64,000 nucleotides of DNA from NCBI RefSeq assembly GCF_003206495.1, contig NZ_NKUF01000012.1, forward strand, positions 1-64,000, written 5' to 3'. A program made the position numbers and the translations under genes. A model generated the notes under the pieces. That model was not told the origin of the DNA. It did not search any database and worked only from the letters and a program-made list of their open reading frames with translations. Source of the stretch: Gluconacetobacter entanii. GTDB taxonomy: Bacteria; Pseudomonadota; Alphaproteobacteria; Acetobacterales; Acetobacteraceae. Numbering within the stretch: position 1 is the first letter of the stretch; each line of letters opens with the position of its first letter. This document shows positions 8,959 through 18,593 of the stretch, piece by piece.

Positions 8959-10089
8959 ATGGCCACCAATCTTGATTATTACGCGGTTCTGGAAGTCTCC
9001 CGTGATGCCGATGGCACCGAGATCAAGAAGGCGTATCGCCGGCTGGCCATGAAATACCATCCGGACCGCAACCCCGGCGATGCCGAGGCCGAAAACCGGT
9101 TCAAGGAAATCAACGAAGCCTATGACGTCCTGAAGGACGACCAGAAACGCGCGGCCTATGACCGCTTTGGCCATGCGGCATTCGAGGGCGGCGGCCCCGG
9201 CGGTGCCGGCGGGTTCGATTTCGGCGGCGGCGGGCTTGGCGATATCTTTGAGCAGATGTTCGGCGACATGATGGGCGGGCGTCGCGGCGGCCGTCGCGCG
9301 GGCGCCGACCTGCAGGTACAGGTCAGCATCACGTTCGCGGAGGCCTTCTCCGGCGTGAAGAAGCAGATCAGCGTGCCCACGCGCGTCACCTGCGAAAGCT
9401 GCGACGGCACCGGTTCGGCCGACAAGGACCAGCCGGCGGAGGTCTGCCCCTCCTGCCATGGTGCGGGCAAGGTCCGCGCGCAGCAGGGCTTCTTCTTCGT
9501 CGAACGTCCCTGCCCGACCTGCCATGGCAGCGGCCGCCTGATCCGCAACCCCTGCAAGGTCTGCCATGGCACCGGCACGGTGGAAAAGAACCGCACGCTG
9601 GAAGTCGCGATCCCCGCAGGGGTGGAGGACGGCACGCGCATCCGCCTGTCAGGCGAGGGCGAGGCCGGGGGCGCGGGCGTGACGCCGGGCGACCTGTATG
9701 TCCATATCAGCGTGGAGCCCCACCCCCTGTTCCAGCGCGACGGGGCCAACATCTACTGCCGCGTGCCGGTGCGCATGACGCAGGCGGCGCTGGGCACGGA
9801 AATCGAGGTGCCGGTCGTCGATGGATCGCGCGCCAAGGTGAAGATCCCGGCAGGCACCCAGACGGGCGAGACGCTGCGCCTGCGTGGCAAGGGCTTCTCC
9901 GTCCTGCGTTCGTCCGCGCGTGGCGACATGTATATCCAGGTCGTCGTGGAAACCCCGCGCCACCTGACCCGCCGCCAGCGTGAACTGCTTGAGGAGTTCG
10001 AGACGGAGGGCGGCGGCCATGACAAGGGCAGCCCCGAGAGCACCGGCTTCTTCAGCAAGGTGAAGGACTTCCTTGAAGGCAAGCTCTGA
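8959..10089 (+). CDS. dnaJ: Chaperone protein DnaJ (Hsp40)
   Basis: The 376-residue co-chaperone stimulates DnaK ATPase and delivers substrates. The J domain (residues 1-70) contains the essential HPD in [11 protein letters not shown] Gly/Phe-rich stretch follows (about 75-110), then four zinc-binding CxxCxGxG repeats starting near residue 145 ([32 protein letters not shown]). The C-terminal substrate-binding domains contain [17 protein letters not shown] and the dimerisation end. Length and layout are those of a class I DnaJ. Confidence 0.97.
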   Translation: MATNLDYYAVLEVSRDADGTEIKKAYRRLAMKYHPDRNPGDAEAENRFKEINEAYDVLKDDQKRAAYDRFGHAAFEGGGPGGAGGFDFGGGGLGDIFEQMFGDMMGGRRGGRRAGADLQVQVSITFAEAFSGVKKQISVPTRVTCESCDGTGSADKDQPAEVCPSCHGAGKVRAQQGFFFVERPCPTCHGSGRLIRNPCKVCHGTGTVEKNRTLEVAIPAGVEDGTRIRLSGEGEAGGAGVTPGDLYVHISVEPHPLFQRDGANIYCRVPVRMTQAALGTEIEVPVVDGSRAKVKIPAGTQTGETLRLRGKGFSVLRSSARGDMYIQVVVETPRHLTRRQRELLEEFETEGGGHDKGSPESTGFFSKVKDFLEGKL

Positions 10090-10100
10090 TCCCCACCTTC

Positions 10101-10142
10101 CCCGATCCGGCGCGCCATGGTTGAAATGGCCGCCGGATCGGG
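10101..10142 (+). terminator. Strong hairpin after dnaJ
   Basis: Twelve-base perfect arms CCCGATCCGGCG (10101-10112) and CGCCGGATCGGG (10131-10142) enclose an inner GCCA/TGGC stem. It begins 12 bases after the dnaJ stop. There is no U-run after it, so it may protect the transcript end or terminate inefficiently. Confidence 0.5.
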
Positions 10143-10283
10143 TATAGGCTCCCTCCCCATATGCATGGTGTCCCCCCAACTTGCACCATGGATATGCTAC
10201 AGGCGGCGCGATCCCCCGGTCGCGCCGCCATCTGTTTGTGGAGGCTGTCTGAAAGGACGATCCAGGGGAAAACCTGAAAATAT

Positions 10284-10364
10284 GAAAAGTTTTTGGGTGC
10301 CGGCTTTTTTCAAAAAGGCGGCGTTTTCTGAAGCTTTTTGAAAAAAGCTTCACCAAAAACTTTC
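10284..10364. repeat. Palindromic intergenic repeat, copy c
   Basis: Full copy: AAAAGTTTTTGGGTGCCGGC through CACCAAAAACTTTC, with hairpin arms GCCGGCTTTTTT/AAAAAGGCGGC (one mismatch) and GAAGCTTTTTG/AAAAAAGCTTC. It lies between dnaJ and dapB, both on the plus strand. Apart from this repeat and the dnaJ hairpin, the 313-base gap 10090-10402 shows nothing I recognise. Confidence 0.85.
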
Positions 10365-10402
10365 ATCAATTTTACCAAGATCACAGAGGGGCGGAGAGTT
10401 TC

Positions 10403-11203
10403 ATGAACACGAAAACGGTGCGTATCGGCATTGCCGGGATCAACGGTCGCGTGGGCCGCCTGCTGCGTGAGGAGGTCGCGGCGGCGGGTGCGATTGTTGC
10501 GGGCGGTTCGACACGCAACGGCATCATGGAACCCGCCAGCAGCGACGCCACCGGCCCGGCCTGCCCCATCTTCACCTCCATCGCCGACCTTGCGAAGGTC
10601 TGTGACGTGGTGATCGACTTCACCAACGTCGCAACCGTGAAAGCGCATGCGCAGGCCCTGGCGCAGGCGGGAACGGCATGGGTGATGGGCACGACCGGCC
10701 TGGGCGAGGAAGAGCAGGCCGCCGTCGATGCGGCGGCGCAACGCATCGCGGTGGTACAGGCGGCGAACTTTTCCCCCGGTGTTACGTTGATGACCCGCCT
10801 GGCGCGCCAGATGGCCGCCGCCCTGCCGGGACGCGAATATGATGCCGAAATACTGGAGATGCACCACAGGCAGAAAGTCGATGCGCCATCAGGCACCGCG
10901 CTGGCCATTGGCAACGCCGTGGCGGACGGGCGCGGCATCGTGCTGAAGGATCATATGGAGACCGCCCGCGACGGACATACCGGCCCGCGCGCGGACGATG
11001 CAATCGGCTTTGCCGTGCTGCGCGGCGGGCAGATTGTTGGCGAACACAGCGTCATCTTTACATCCGCGAACGAACAGATCTCGCTCACCCACCGGTCGTT
11101 CAACCGCCGCATCTACGCCACCGGCGCGGTGCGCGCGGCGCAGTGGATCGGGGCGCGGGGGCCGGGCCTGTATTCGATGGACAATGTGCTGGGACTGGAG
11201 TGA
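10403..11203 (+). CDS. dapB: 4-hydroxy-tetrahydrodipicolinate reductase DapB
   Basis: DapB reduces 4-hydroxy-tetrahydrodipicolinate with NAD(P)H in the diaminopimelate/lysine pathway, supplying peptidoglycan and protein. The 266-residue protein has the Rossmann dinucleotide motif IGIAGINGRVGRLL near residues 6-19, the VIDFTNVATV strand, GTTGL, and the catalytic segment EMHHRQKVDAPSGTAL (DapB signature with active-site His and Lys) near residues 152-167. A GGAG motif lies just before the ATG. It is a stand-alone cytoplasmic housekeeping gene, with metK 132 bases downstream on the same strand. Confidence 0.96.
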   Translation: MNTKTVRIGIAGINGRVGRLLREEVAAAGAIVAGGSTRNGIMEPASSDATGPACPIFTSIADLAKVCDVVIDFTNVATVKAHAQALAQAGTAWVMGTTGLGEEEQAAVDAAAQRIAVVQAANFSPGVTLMTRLARQMAAALPGREYDAEILEMHHRQKVDAPSGTALAIGNAVADGRGIVLKDHMETARDGHTGPRADDAIGFAVLRGGQIVGEHSVIFTSANEQISLTHRSFNRRIYATGAVRAAQWIGARGPGLYSMDNVLGLE

Positions 11204-11335
11204 ATTCCACGCGCGGGATGGGGGTATTCGGCAAAAAAACTTGACGCTGGCGGGAACTTCGGCCAAATCCGTCCACTACTCAGCGCCCGTCCATGCGGCG
11301 GCCCCATGGTTTTTACCAGATAGTATGGAATCAAC

Positions 11336-12523
11336 ATGCGCAACAAAGGCGACTTCCTGTTCACCTCTGAATCCGTATCGGAAGGCCATCCCGACAAGGT
11401 TGCCGACCGGATCAGCGATACCGTTCTTGACGCGTTCCTGACGGCCGATGGGGAATCCCGCGTTGCGTGTGAAACCCTGGTGACGACCAACCGCATCGTC
11501 CTTGCGGGCGAAGTGCGCGGCCCCGCCTCCGTCACGCCGGAACAACTGATCGAAGGCGCGCGCGACTCCGTGCGCGACATCGGTTACGACCAGCCGGGCT
11601 TCTCGTGGAAGAACGCCGAGGTTGAGTACTACCTGCATGCGCAGTCCGCCGACATCGCCGTCGGCGTTGACAGCGCGGGCGAAAAGGACGAGGGCGCGGG
11701 CGACCAGGGCATCATGTTCGGCTTTGCCACGCGCGAAACCGAAAGCCTGATGCCGGCCCCGCTGCATTACGCGCACGGCATCCTCCATCGCATCCGCGAC
11801 CTGCGCAAGGCGGGCGACCCGCGCGCGGCCGCCCTGCAGCCCGACGCCAAGAGCCAGGTCACCCTGCGCTATGTCGATGGCAAGCCGGTGGGCGCGACCT
11901 CCGTCGTCATTTCCACCCAGCATGTCGAGGGTGCGAGCCAGAACACCATCCGCGAGGAACTGCGCGGCGTGGTCAAGGACGTCCTGCCCGAAGGCTGGAT
12001 GTGCCCGGAAGACGAATTCTACGTCAACCCGACCGGCGTGTTCGTGATCGGCGGCCCCGACTGGGACTGCGGCCTGACGGGACGCAAGATCATCGTTGAC
12101 ACCTATGGCGGTGCGGCCCCGCATGGCGGCGGCGCGTTCTCCGGCAAGGATCCGACGAAGGTTGACCGTTCGGCGGCCTATGCCTGCCGTTACCTGGCGA
12201 AGAACATTGTCGCGGCCGGCCTCGCCGATACCTGCACGCTGCAGATTTCGTATGCCATCGGCGTGTCGCACCCGCTGTCGGTCTATGTTGACCTCGCCGA
12301 AACCGGCAAGGACGTGGACGAAGACAAGCTGGGCCGTGTCCTGCGCGAAGTGATGGACCTGTCGCCGCGCGGCATCCGCAAGCACCTGCGCCTGAACCGC
12401 CCGATCTATACCCAGACCTCCGCCTATGGCCATTTCGGCCGCACTCCCGACGCGGCGAAGGACGATTTCACGTGGGAGCAGACGGACCTCGTCGACGCCC
12501 TGCGCAGCGCCTTCAACCGCTGA
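11336..12523 (+). CDS. metK: S-adenosylmethionine synthetase
   Basis: MetK makes S-adenosylmethionine from ATP and methionine. The 395-residue protein opens with [13 protein letters not shown] (residues 7-19, ATP/metal binding), and contains [12 protein letters not shown] (family signature 1), [16 protein letters not shown] (signature 2, phosphate binding) and ends near the usual length. The 132-base leader was read for known SAM riboswitch cores, and none was convincing. A hairpin at 12538 separates it from trmB, which uses SAM as methyl donor. Confidence 0.97.
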   Translation: MRNKGDFLFTSESVSEGHPDKVADRISDTVLDAFLTADGESRVACETLVTTNRIVLAGEVRGPASVTPEQLIEGARDSVRDIGYDQPGFSWKNAEVEYYLHAQSADIAVGVDSAGEKDEGAGDQGIMFGFATRETESLMPAPLHYAHGILHRIRDLRKAGDPRAAALQPDAKSQVTLRYVDGKPVGATSVVISTQHVEGASQNTIREELRGVVKDVLPEGWMCPEDEFYVNPTGVFVIGGPDWDCGLTGRKIIVDTYGGAAPHGGGAFSGKDPTKVDRSAAYACRYLAKNIVAAGLADTCTLQISYAIGVSHPLSVYVDLAETGKDVDEDKLGRVLREVMDLSPRGIRKHLRLNRPIYTQTSAYGHFGRTPDAAKDDFTWEQTDLVDALRSAFNR

Positions 12524-12537
12524 TCGCCTGACGGCCA

Positions 12538-12569
12538 GACCGGTTCCCGCTGTCATGACGGGACCGGTC
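12538..12569 (+). terminator. Hairpin after metK
   Basis: GACCGGT-T-CCCG (12538-12549) pairs with CGGGACCGGTC (12559-12569), an 11-bp stem with one bulge starting about 15 bases after the metK stop. There is no U-run, so termination is uncertain. Confidence 0.4.
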
Positions 12570-12636
12570 GCGCCATGACGCGATGGCAGGCCACGGCCCC
12601 ATCGCCACAAGACCGACACCAAGGATGACTGTTTCC

Positions 12637-13341
12637 ATGACGGCTAGTGTGGATGTAAAGGCGTCGCCCGATCGCCTGTACGGACGTCAGCGCGGTCATC
12701 CCCTGCGTCCACGCCAGCAGCGCCTGCTTGACCAGACACTGCCGCGCCTACGCTTTCCCGCGATCGCCATGGCGAACCCCGCCAGCGCCTTTGGCCATCC
12801 GCCGCGCGAAATCTGGCTGGAGGTCGGGTTTGGTGGGGGCGAACACTCCCTTGCCCAGCATGCGACCCATCCCGATGTCGGCTATATCGCGTGCGAGGTG
12901 TTCGATAACGGCCTGTGTTCGCTGCTGTCGCGCCTTGTCCCCGATGACCACGAAGCCGATGCGCCGGTACCCGACATGCTGCGCATCTGGGACGAGGACG
13001 CGCGCATCCTGCTGCGCGAACTGCCCGATGCGTCGATTGACCGGGCCTTCCTGATGTTTCCCGACCCCTGGCCCAAGGCACGCCATGCCAAACGGCGTTT
13101 CGTCCACCCCGACACGGTGCGCATGATGGCGCGCATCCTCAAGCCCGGTGCGATCTGGCGCGTGGCCAGTGACGATCCCACCTATCAGGCATGGGTGGAG
13201 GAAGTGATGGGGGCGCAGACACTGTTCCGCACGGCGCCGCCGGTACTTGAACGGCCCGAAGGCTGGCCGCCGACACGCTATGAAGCCAAGGCGCTGAAGG
13301 CGGGACGGCAGCCTTTTTACTGGACGTTCGTACGCAACTGA
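12637..13341 (+). CDS. trmB: tRNA (guanine-N7-)-methyltransferase TrmB
   Basis: TrmB methylates N7 of G46 in the tRNA variable loop using SAM. The protein (234 residues from 12637) has the SAM-binding motif WLEVGFGGGEH and the hallmark FPDPWPKARHAKRRF that includes catalytic and binding residues, followed by PDTVRMMARILKPGAIWRVASDD. The N-terminal RLYGRQRGHPLRPRQQRLL resembles alphaproteobacterial TrmB, with its basic stretch. The frame is open upstream to 12583; I chose 12637 because AAGG lies 12 bases before it and the family starts near there. Confidence 0.93.
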   Translation: MTASVDVKASPDRLYGRQRGHPLRPRQQRLLDQTLPRLRFPAIAMANPASAFGHPPREIWLEVGFGGGEHSLAQHATHPDVGYIACEVFDNGLCSLLSRLVPDDHEADAPVPDMLRIWDEDARILLRELPDASIDRAFLMFPDPWPKARHAKRRFVHPDTVRMMARILKPGAIWRVASDDPTYQAWVEEVMGAQTLFRTAPPVLERPEGWPPTRYEAKALKAGRQPFYWTFVRN

Positions 13342-13840
13342 GGATCGGGGACATTCCCTGATACTCAAGGAAACGGCCGCGATACCCGGCCCCATGGCTG
13401 ACGGTTAGGACTGTTGCAGGACCGGACGGGCGCATTCCTATCCCGGATGCCGGCATTTTCCGACCCTTCCGCCGTACGGATAGCCGATATTGCGCATCGC
13501 CAGGCACGGAATCATGTTCCGGCATCACATGACAGATTCGTGACAAATCATTGCGTTTGGATGTTTCAGGAGCAATGCATCCATTTTGAAATGGCATGTC
13601 ATCTCCCGAAATGAGCCGGCTCGAACACCTTGCGCGGGTATGTGAACGCCCGTTTTCCCAATGAAAATGAACAATGTTCAGCGCAGATGCCGCCTGCGGG
13701 AGGCTCATGGAAAGCGAGTGGTTCCGTGTAACATATTTTATCAAAGATATATCTACACTTACGGGTGCGCTTTCACCCCTGACGGTTTTCATCTACAGGC
13801 GGGATGTTTGCCAAAAAGCCGAGATCCCACTGGAAATGTT
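13342..13840. other. Non-coding gap between trmB and the autotransporter
   Basis: About 500 bases with no credible gene. Toward the 3' side it becomes more AT-rich, as expected for a promoter of the autotransporter. I see no recognised repeat, RNA or operator here. Confidence 0.5.
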
Positions 13841-16755
13841 ATGAAAAAATCGTTACGAATCATGAATGTTTCTCTTGGTGTTTCGACGGCAGTTCTCATG
13901 CTGGCCGAGGGCTGCCTGCCAGCCATGGCAAAGAGCATATCCGACACGCAGGACTTTTCCCTGACCGCCGGGGAATCGTTGGTGAATGACGATGACAAGG
14001 CGCTGTCGATCAAGAACCCGACCAATGTGTCGGTCAATATCGGGGCCGGAGCGCTGATCAGCGGGTCGGACGACGCCATCCATGGCGGCGATGCGACCAG
14101 CGGCACGGTGTCCATCACCAACAGCGGCACCATCGAAAGCACGGCGGGCGGGCAGGCGATCGACCTGAACGATTTTGTCGGCCCCGATAATACGAGTACC
14201 ATTACCAACAATGCAGGCGGCCTGATCAAATCGGACGACGCCGATGGCATCCGTCCGGGCGCAAATGCCACGGTAATCAACGCGGGCACGATCTATGCCG
14301 ATGGCGCGACGGGCGACAGCCATGACGGCATCGATTTCCAGGACGCCCCCACCGGCACCGTCATCAACGAGGCCGGGGGCCTGATTTCCGGCAAACGCCA
14401 TGGCATCACGGGCGACGGGTATGTGGATGTCTACAACGCCGCCGGGGCGACGATCATCGGGCGCAACGGTTCGGGCGTCGGGTCCGACGGTACGGGCAAG
14501 GTGGTGAATTACGGCACCATCATCGGCGGTTATGACGGATCGGGTACAGGCGATGGGGACGGTATCGACATCGATAACGACGCCATCGTGGACAATTACG
14601 GGACCATCAAGGCCGAAGGCGCTGCCGGCGTTGGCAAGGACGGGGACACGAATGTGTCCGAAGGCGTGGCCCTGACCAACGGCATCAGCCTGGTGAATGA
14701 GAAAGGGGGCGTCATTACCTCCGTACAGGTCGGCGCGACCCTGACCGGCACCGCCCAACAGCAGATGGTGGCCACGAACTATGGTTCCATCTTTGGCGCG
14801 GAACAGGGCGTGCGCGTCAGCGGAAACGTGGCGGTCTACAACTATGGCACGATTTCCAGTAACGACGTGGCATTCGTGGGCAACCCATCCTCCGGCACGA
14901 CCGACCTGGAAAATTACGGAACCATCAAGGGCGGCACGCAGGCCCTGATCCTGCAGGACGGCAGCAATACGGTACTGGGCGTACATGACGGGTCGCAGAT
15001 CGTGGGCGATATCGTGTCGCGCGGAAATCTCGATATCCACGATGACGGAAATTATACCCTTGATAACAGCCTGAACAACAATATGTCCGGGATAGGTACC
15101 ATGACGAAATCGGGCACGGGCCTGCTGGATTATACCGGCGATGGCACGGCGTATAACGGACAGACCTATGTCGCGGACGGGACGCTGGCGGTGGATGGCA
15201 ACCTGTCCGCCGCTCCGGTAACTGTGGAATCCGGGGCAATGCTGGAAGGTGGCGGCGCGGTCGGCAACGTGGTTGTCGATCAGGGCGCGACCCTGCAGGG
15301 CGGGCGTGACGGAACGGGCACGCTGTCGGTCAATGGCAACCTGCAGCAGCAGGCGGGATCGACCCTGCTGGCCGATGGTGGCCTGGTATCGGTTACGGGC
15401 CATGCGGCCATTGCGCAGGGTGCGCAACTGTCGGTGTCGCAGTCCATCGTGAATGACCTGCGGGATTCGGCGGGAACGGCGGGATACCGGGTGCTCAGCG
15501 CGGCGCAGGGCGTCAGCGGGACCTATACGCTGCTGGGCGATACGCAGGTTTCAGCCTTTGATTCCGTCATGGATGCGTATGATGCCAACGATGTCTATCT
15601 GCGTGCCGAACAGACCCGCGCCTTTACCGATGCGGCGGTGACGCGCAACCAGATGGCGTCTGCCGGGGCGCTGGATGCGATGGGTGGCACAGGGCTGGGC
15701 CGCACGGTCGGCCTTGTCGGCAGCGACGCGCAGGCGCGCCAGGCGTTCAACGCGACATCGGGGGAAATCCATGCCTCTGCCCGGACCGAGTTGATTCAGG
15801 ACAGTTTCTATCTGCGTAACGCCGCGATCGACCGCCTGCGCGGGGCCGCGTGCGATCCGGGGGCGGGACCTCAGTCAACCGCCACCCTGCGGGGCCGCCG
15901 TACCGATGGCACATGCCAGCAGCAGCGCGCCACGATGTGGGGCGAGGCCTATGGCGGATGGGGCCATAATTCGGGCGACGGCAATGCCGCGGGCATGCAT
16001 CACAGTGTCGGCGGCTTTATCCTTGGTGCCGACGCCCCGGTGTTCGGGACGTGGCGTGTCGGCGGACTGGTCAGTTATGGTCACTCGTCCTTTGATGTTG
16101 GCGGGCGTGATTCCTCGGGCCACAGCAACAATGTGTCGATCGGTGGCTATGCAGGCACGCATTGGGGACGGCTGGCACTGCGGATCGGCGCGACGTATTC
16201 GTGGAACATGCTGGGCATGAACAGGCAGGTGGCGTTTTCGGGATATTCCGCGCGTGAAAGCAGCGCCTATATGGGTGGGACGGCGCAGGGCTTTGGCGAC
16301 CTTGGCTACCGCTTCGATGCCGGGCCTGTGGCACTGGAACCGTTCGCCAATGTGTTGCCTATGTCAACCTGCATACCGACGGGTTCCACGAACATGGCGG
16401 CAGCGCGGCACTGGTCGGACGCGCGATCGATACCGGCACCACCTATTCCACCTTCGGGCTGCGGATGTCGTCAAACCTGCGGGCCGGGGCGGTCACGCTG
16501 GTGCCCAACGCCAGCTTTGCCTATCGCCACGCTTTTGGTGAACTGACGCCCACCACGCGGGAATATTTCGCCCATGGCGGCGGGACGACATTCGATATCG
16601 CGGGCGTGCCCCTGTCGGAAAACGCGGCAGTGCTGGATGCGGGGCTGAAAGCGGTGATGATCAACCGTATTGATGTCGGCGTGTCCTATATCGGACAGTA
16701 CGGCGAACGCTCCACCGACAGCGGGATCCGTGGGAAATTCCGCCTGAAATTCTGA
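13841..16755 (+). pseudogene. Autotransporter (type V secretion) with frameshift in the beta-barrel
   Basis: A signal peptide starts at 13841 (MKKSLRIMNVSLGVSTAVLM, ending near AMA-KS). The passenger holds many N-[SAY]-G-[TS]-I repeats (NSGTIEST, NYGTIIGG, NYGTIKAEG, NYGTISSND) typical of beta-helical adhesins, then an autotransporter-associated strand repeat (KSGTGLLDYTGDGTAYNGQT). The C-terminal barrel begins near 15930. At about 16351-16360 the frame is lost (EPFANV then a two-base surplus or one-base loss before AYVNLHTDGFHEHGG in another frame). The rest of the barrel continues in that frame to 16755, ending in FRLKF, a normal terminal Phe for outer-membrane insertion. Repaired, the protein is about 970 residues. 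The damage may be real (phase-off or pseudogene) or a sequencing error; everything else in the gene looks intact. Confidence 0.8.
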
Positions 16756-16800
16756 ACATATCCATCACATGCATGCGACAGCCGGGCGCTGCCCGGACCC

Positions 16801-16821
16801 GGCAGGGAGCGTGCTCCCTGC
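16801..16821. terminator. Palindrome between convergent genes
   Basis: GCAGGGAGC (16802-16810) and GCTCCCTGC (16813-16821) form a perfect 9-bp stem between the autotransporter and the SDR gene, which face each other. Closely related palindromes occur at 28713-28732 and 41901-41920, also in convergent gaps, often with a GGGCAATGCCC/TTTGGAAACCATGA-like segment nearby (16836-16866, 33653-33677, 41820-41843). Likely a bidirectional stop or a repeat family. Confidence 0.5.
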
Positions 16822-16881
16822 ACCCTGATCCGTTGACAAGTCATGGTTTCCAGGGGCAATGCCCCTGAAGACATCCGCCCC

Positions 16882-17823
16882 TTACGACAACGCCGTCCCC
16901 GTCAGACGTTCCGACACCTGCCACAGGCGCTGCGCCAGTTGCAGGTCGCGCGCCGCAGGCGGCACGATCGCCTCCGTCACGTTGCCACGCCGTTCGCCCC
17001 AGCCATCGGGACCGTAATACCCGCCATCGCGGGCCTGCGGCGCGGTCGCCGCGAACAGGATCGGCAGCGCGCCATGATCGGCCGACTGCCCGAACAGGGT
17101 AAAGGCCACCAGCGTCGCGCGCCGCAGCAGACGTTCACGCAGCCCCTGCGGGTTGGAGGAACGGCTGACGGCGATATCGGTCATGGCCCAGCCGGGATGG
17201 GCGGCAATGGAATGGATCGGCCATCCGTGCTGGCGCGCCTGCCGGTCGAGTTCGAGGGCAAGGATCAGGTCGGCAAGCTTGCTCTGCCGGTAGGCGCCGA
17301 ACGGGGTGTAGTGATGCCGGGCCTGAAGGTCGTCGAACACCAGTTTTCCCGACAGCGCGGCAAGGCTTGCGACCGTGACGACGCGCGCCCCCCCCTTGCC
17401 CGCGCACAGCAGCGGACGCAGCCGTGCCGTCAGCGCGAACGGGCCGAGATAGTTGGTCCCGAACTGCAGTTCGAACCCGTCGATGGTTTCCTGCCGCTTC
17501 GGCGGTCCCATGACACCGGCATTGTTGACAAGGATATCGACCGACCCCGTCCGCCCCGACAGGTTCTGCGTGAAATCGGCGATCGATTGCAGGGAGGCCA
17601 GATCCAGCGTCATGAAATCGACAGCCCCGTCGGGACAGTCCGTACGCAGCCGTTCCAGTGCCGCCGCCCCCTTGGCCGGGTTGCGTCCGGCAAGGATGAC
17701 CTCCGCCCCGCGCGAAACAAGCCCCCGCGCGGTGGCATATCCCAGGCCCCCGGTCGCCCCGGTGACAACCGCCACCTTGCCCTTCAGGCTCGGGGCCTGC
17801 GTGATATCCCAGTGCACTGTCAT
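16882..17823 (-). CDS. Short-chain dehydrogenase/reductase, retinol-dehydrogenase-like
   Basis: The 313-residue SDR has the NAD(P)-binding motif VVTGATGGLGYATARGL near residues 18-34, an Arg after the second strand (LAGRNPAKG) that suggests NADPH preference, NNAGVMGPP, and the catalytic Tyr-Lys pair in YRQSKLADL near 197-205. Overall it resembles the WW-domain oxidoreductase/protochlorophyllide-reductase-like subgroup. Substrate cannot be inferred. It overlaps the upstream dedA-like gene by 4 bases (17820-17823), so the two are co-transcribed. Confidence 0.85.
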   Translation of the reverse strand: MTVHWDITQAPSLKGKVAVVTGATGGLGYATARGLVSRGAEVILAGRNPAKGAAALERLRTDCPDGAVDFMTLDLASLQSIADFTQNLSGRTGSVDILVNNAGVMGPPKRQETIDGFELQFGTNYLGPFALTARLRPLLCAGKGGARVVTVASLAALSGKLVFDDLQARHHYTPFGAYRQSKLADLILALELDRQARQHGWPIHSIAAHPGWAMTDIAVSRSSNPQGLRERLLRRATLVAFTLFGQSADHGALPILFAATAPQARDGGYYGPDGWGERRGNVTEAIVPPAARDLQLAQRLWQVSERLTGTALS

Positions 17824-18431
17824 GATAAGGCGTCCTGCTGTTCGGATTTCTGCATGTCTTTTTCCATGGCGGCTTCAGCTTCCTCGGTCAGGCGCTGCTC
17901 ATTGCGGCGCAGGAAGATGACGGAAGCCACAAGCCCGATGGCCCCCAGCACGCCGAACGTGATACCCACGGGGCCGGAAATCTGCATCACCTTGTGCCCC
18001 AGGTAATAGGCCCCGAACGCATATCCCCCCGCCCAGAACAGGCCGCCAAGCGCATTGAACACCAGGAACAGGTGCCACGGCATATGGTTTGCCCCGGCCA
18101 GCAGCGCGATGAACACGCGCAGTATGGCGACAAAGCGCCCGAACAGGACGATTGTTCCCCCATGCCGCTTGAACATGAACCGTCCCAGCGTCAGCCGTTT
18201 TGGTGTCAGCCCCAGCTTCGCACCATGGCGTTCAAGAAGGGGAAAGCCGAAGATTCGCCCGATCAGGTATCCGAAATTGTCCCCCATGATCGCGCCAAGC
18301 ACGGCGGCGGTGGCGACCCAGCGGATATCCATGTGATGCGTGCTGGCGCAGTAGATCGCGGCGGAAATCAGGAGCGTTTCAGCAGGCAGCGGCACGCCCA
18401 TGCTTTCCAGCATGACGATAATGCCGATCAC
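17820..18431 (-). CDS. DedA family membrane protein
   Basis: DedA (SNARE-associated) proteins are inner-membrane proteins linked to lipid flipping, proton motive force and envelope maintenance. It shows ESMGVPLPAETLLISAA, the GD-FGYLIGRIFG segment, and GRFVAILRVFIALLAGANHMPWHLFLVFNALGGLFWAGGYAFGAYYLG, the conserved core with acidic and Arg residues, plus a charged C-terminal tail. The first usable codon is GTG at 18431, but homologues begin with about 15 more residues (a QHYGYGVIG-like segment is encoded upstream in frame). A CTG at 18476 is the only further candidate before the in-frame stop at 18483. The start is therefore uncertain. Confidence 0.82.
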   Translation of the reverse strand: MIGIIVMLESMGVPLPAETLLISAAIYCASTHHMDIRWVATAAVLGAIMGDNFGYLIGRIFGFPLLERHGAKLGLTPKRLTLGRFMFKRHGGTIVLFGRFVAILRVFIALLAGANHMPWHLFLVFNALGGLFWAGGYAFGAYYLGHKVMQISGPVGITFGVLGAIGLVASVIFLRRNEQRLTEEAEAAMEKDMQKSEQQDALS

Positions 18432-18593
18432 GCCATAGCCATAATGCTGAAAAAGCTGTTCAAAATGCTGGAGCAGTGGACTTTATCCGTCTTGTGACAA
18501 GTGTGATGCATGAAGGACAAGGCGTGGGAATATCGGCACCACTCCCCTATGCCAAGTTCTATCATGACGTTCTGAAGATGGCAGGAATAAAAC

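Noticed and set aside
11204-11335. SAM riboswitch ahead of metK
   Set aside because: The leader was read for the conserved cores of SAM-type riboswitches, and no convincing match or pseudoknot was found.
13853-15427. A 524-residue open frame opposite the autotransporter passenger
   Set aside because: Antisense of a repetitive Gly/Asn/Thr-rich passenger; it shows no domain and no plausible start.
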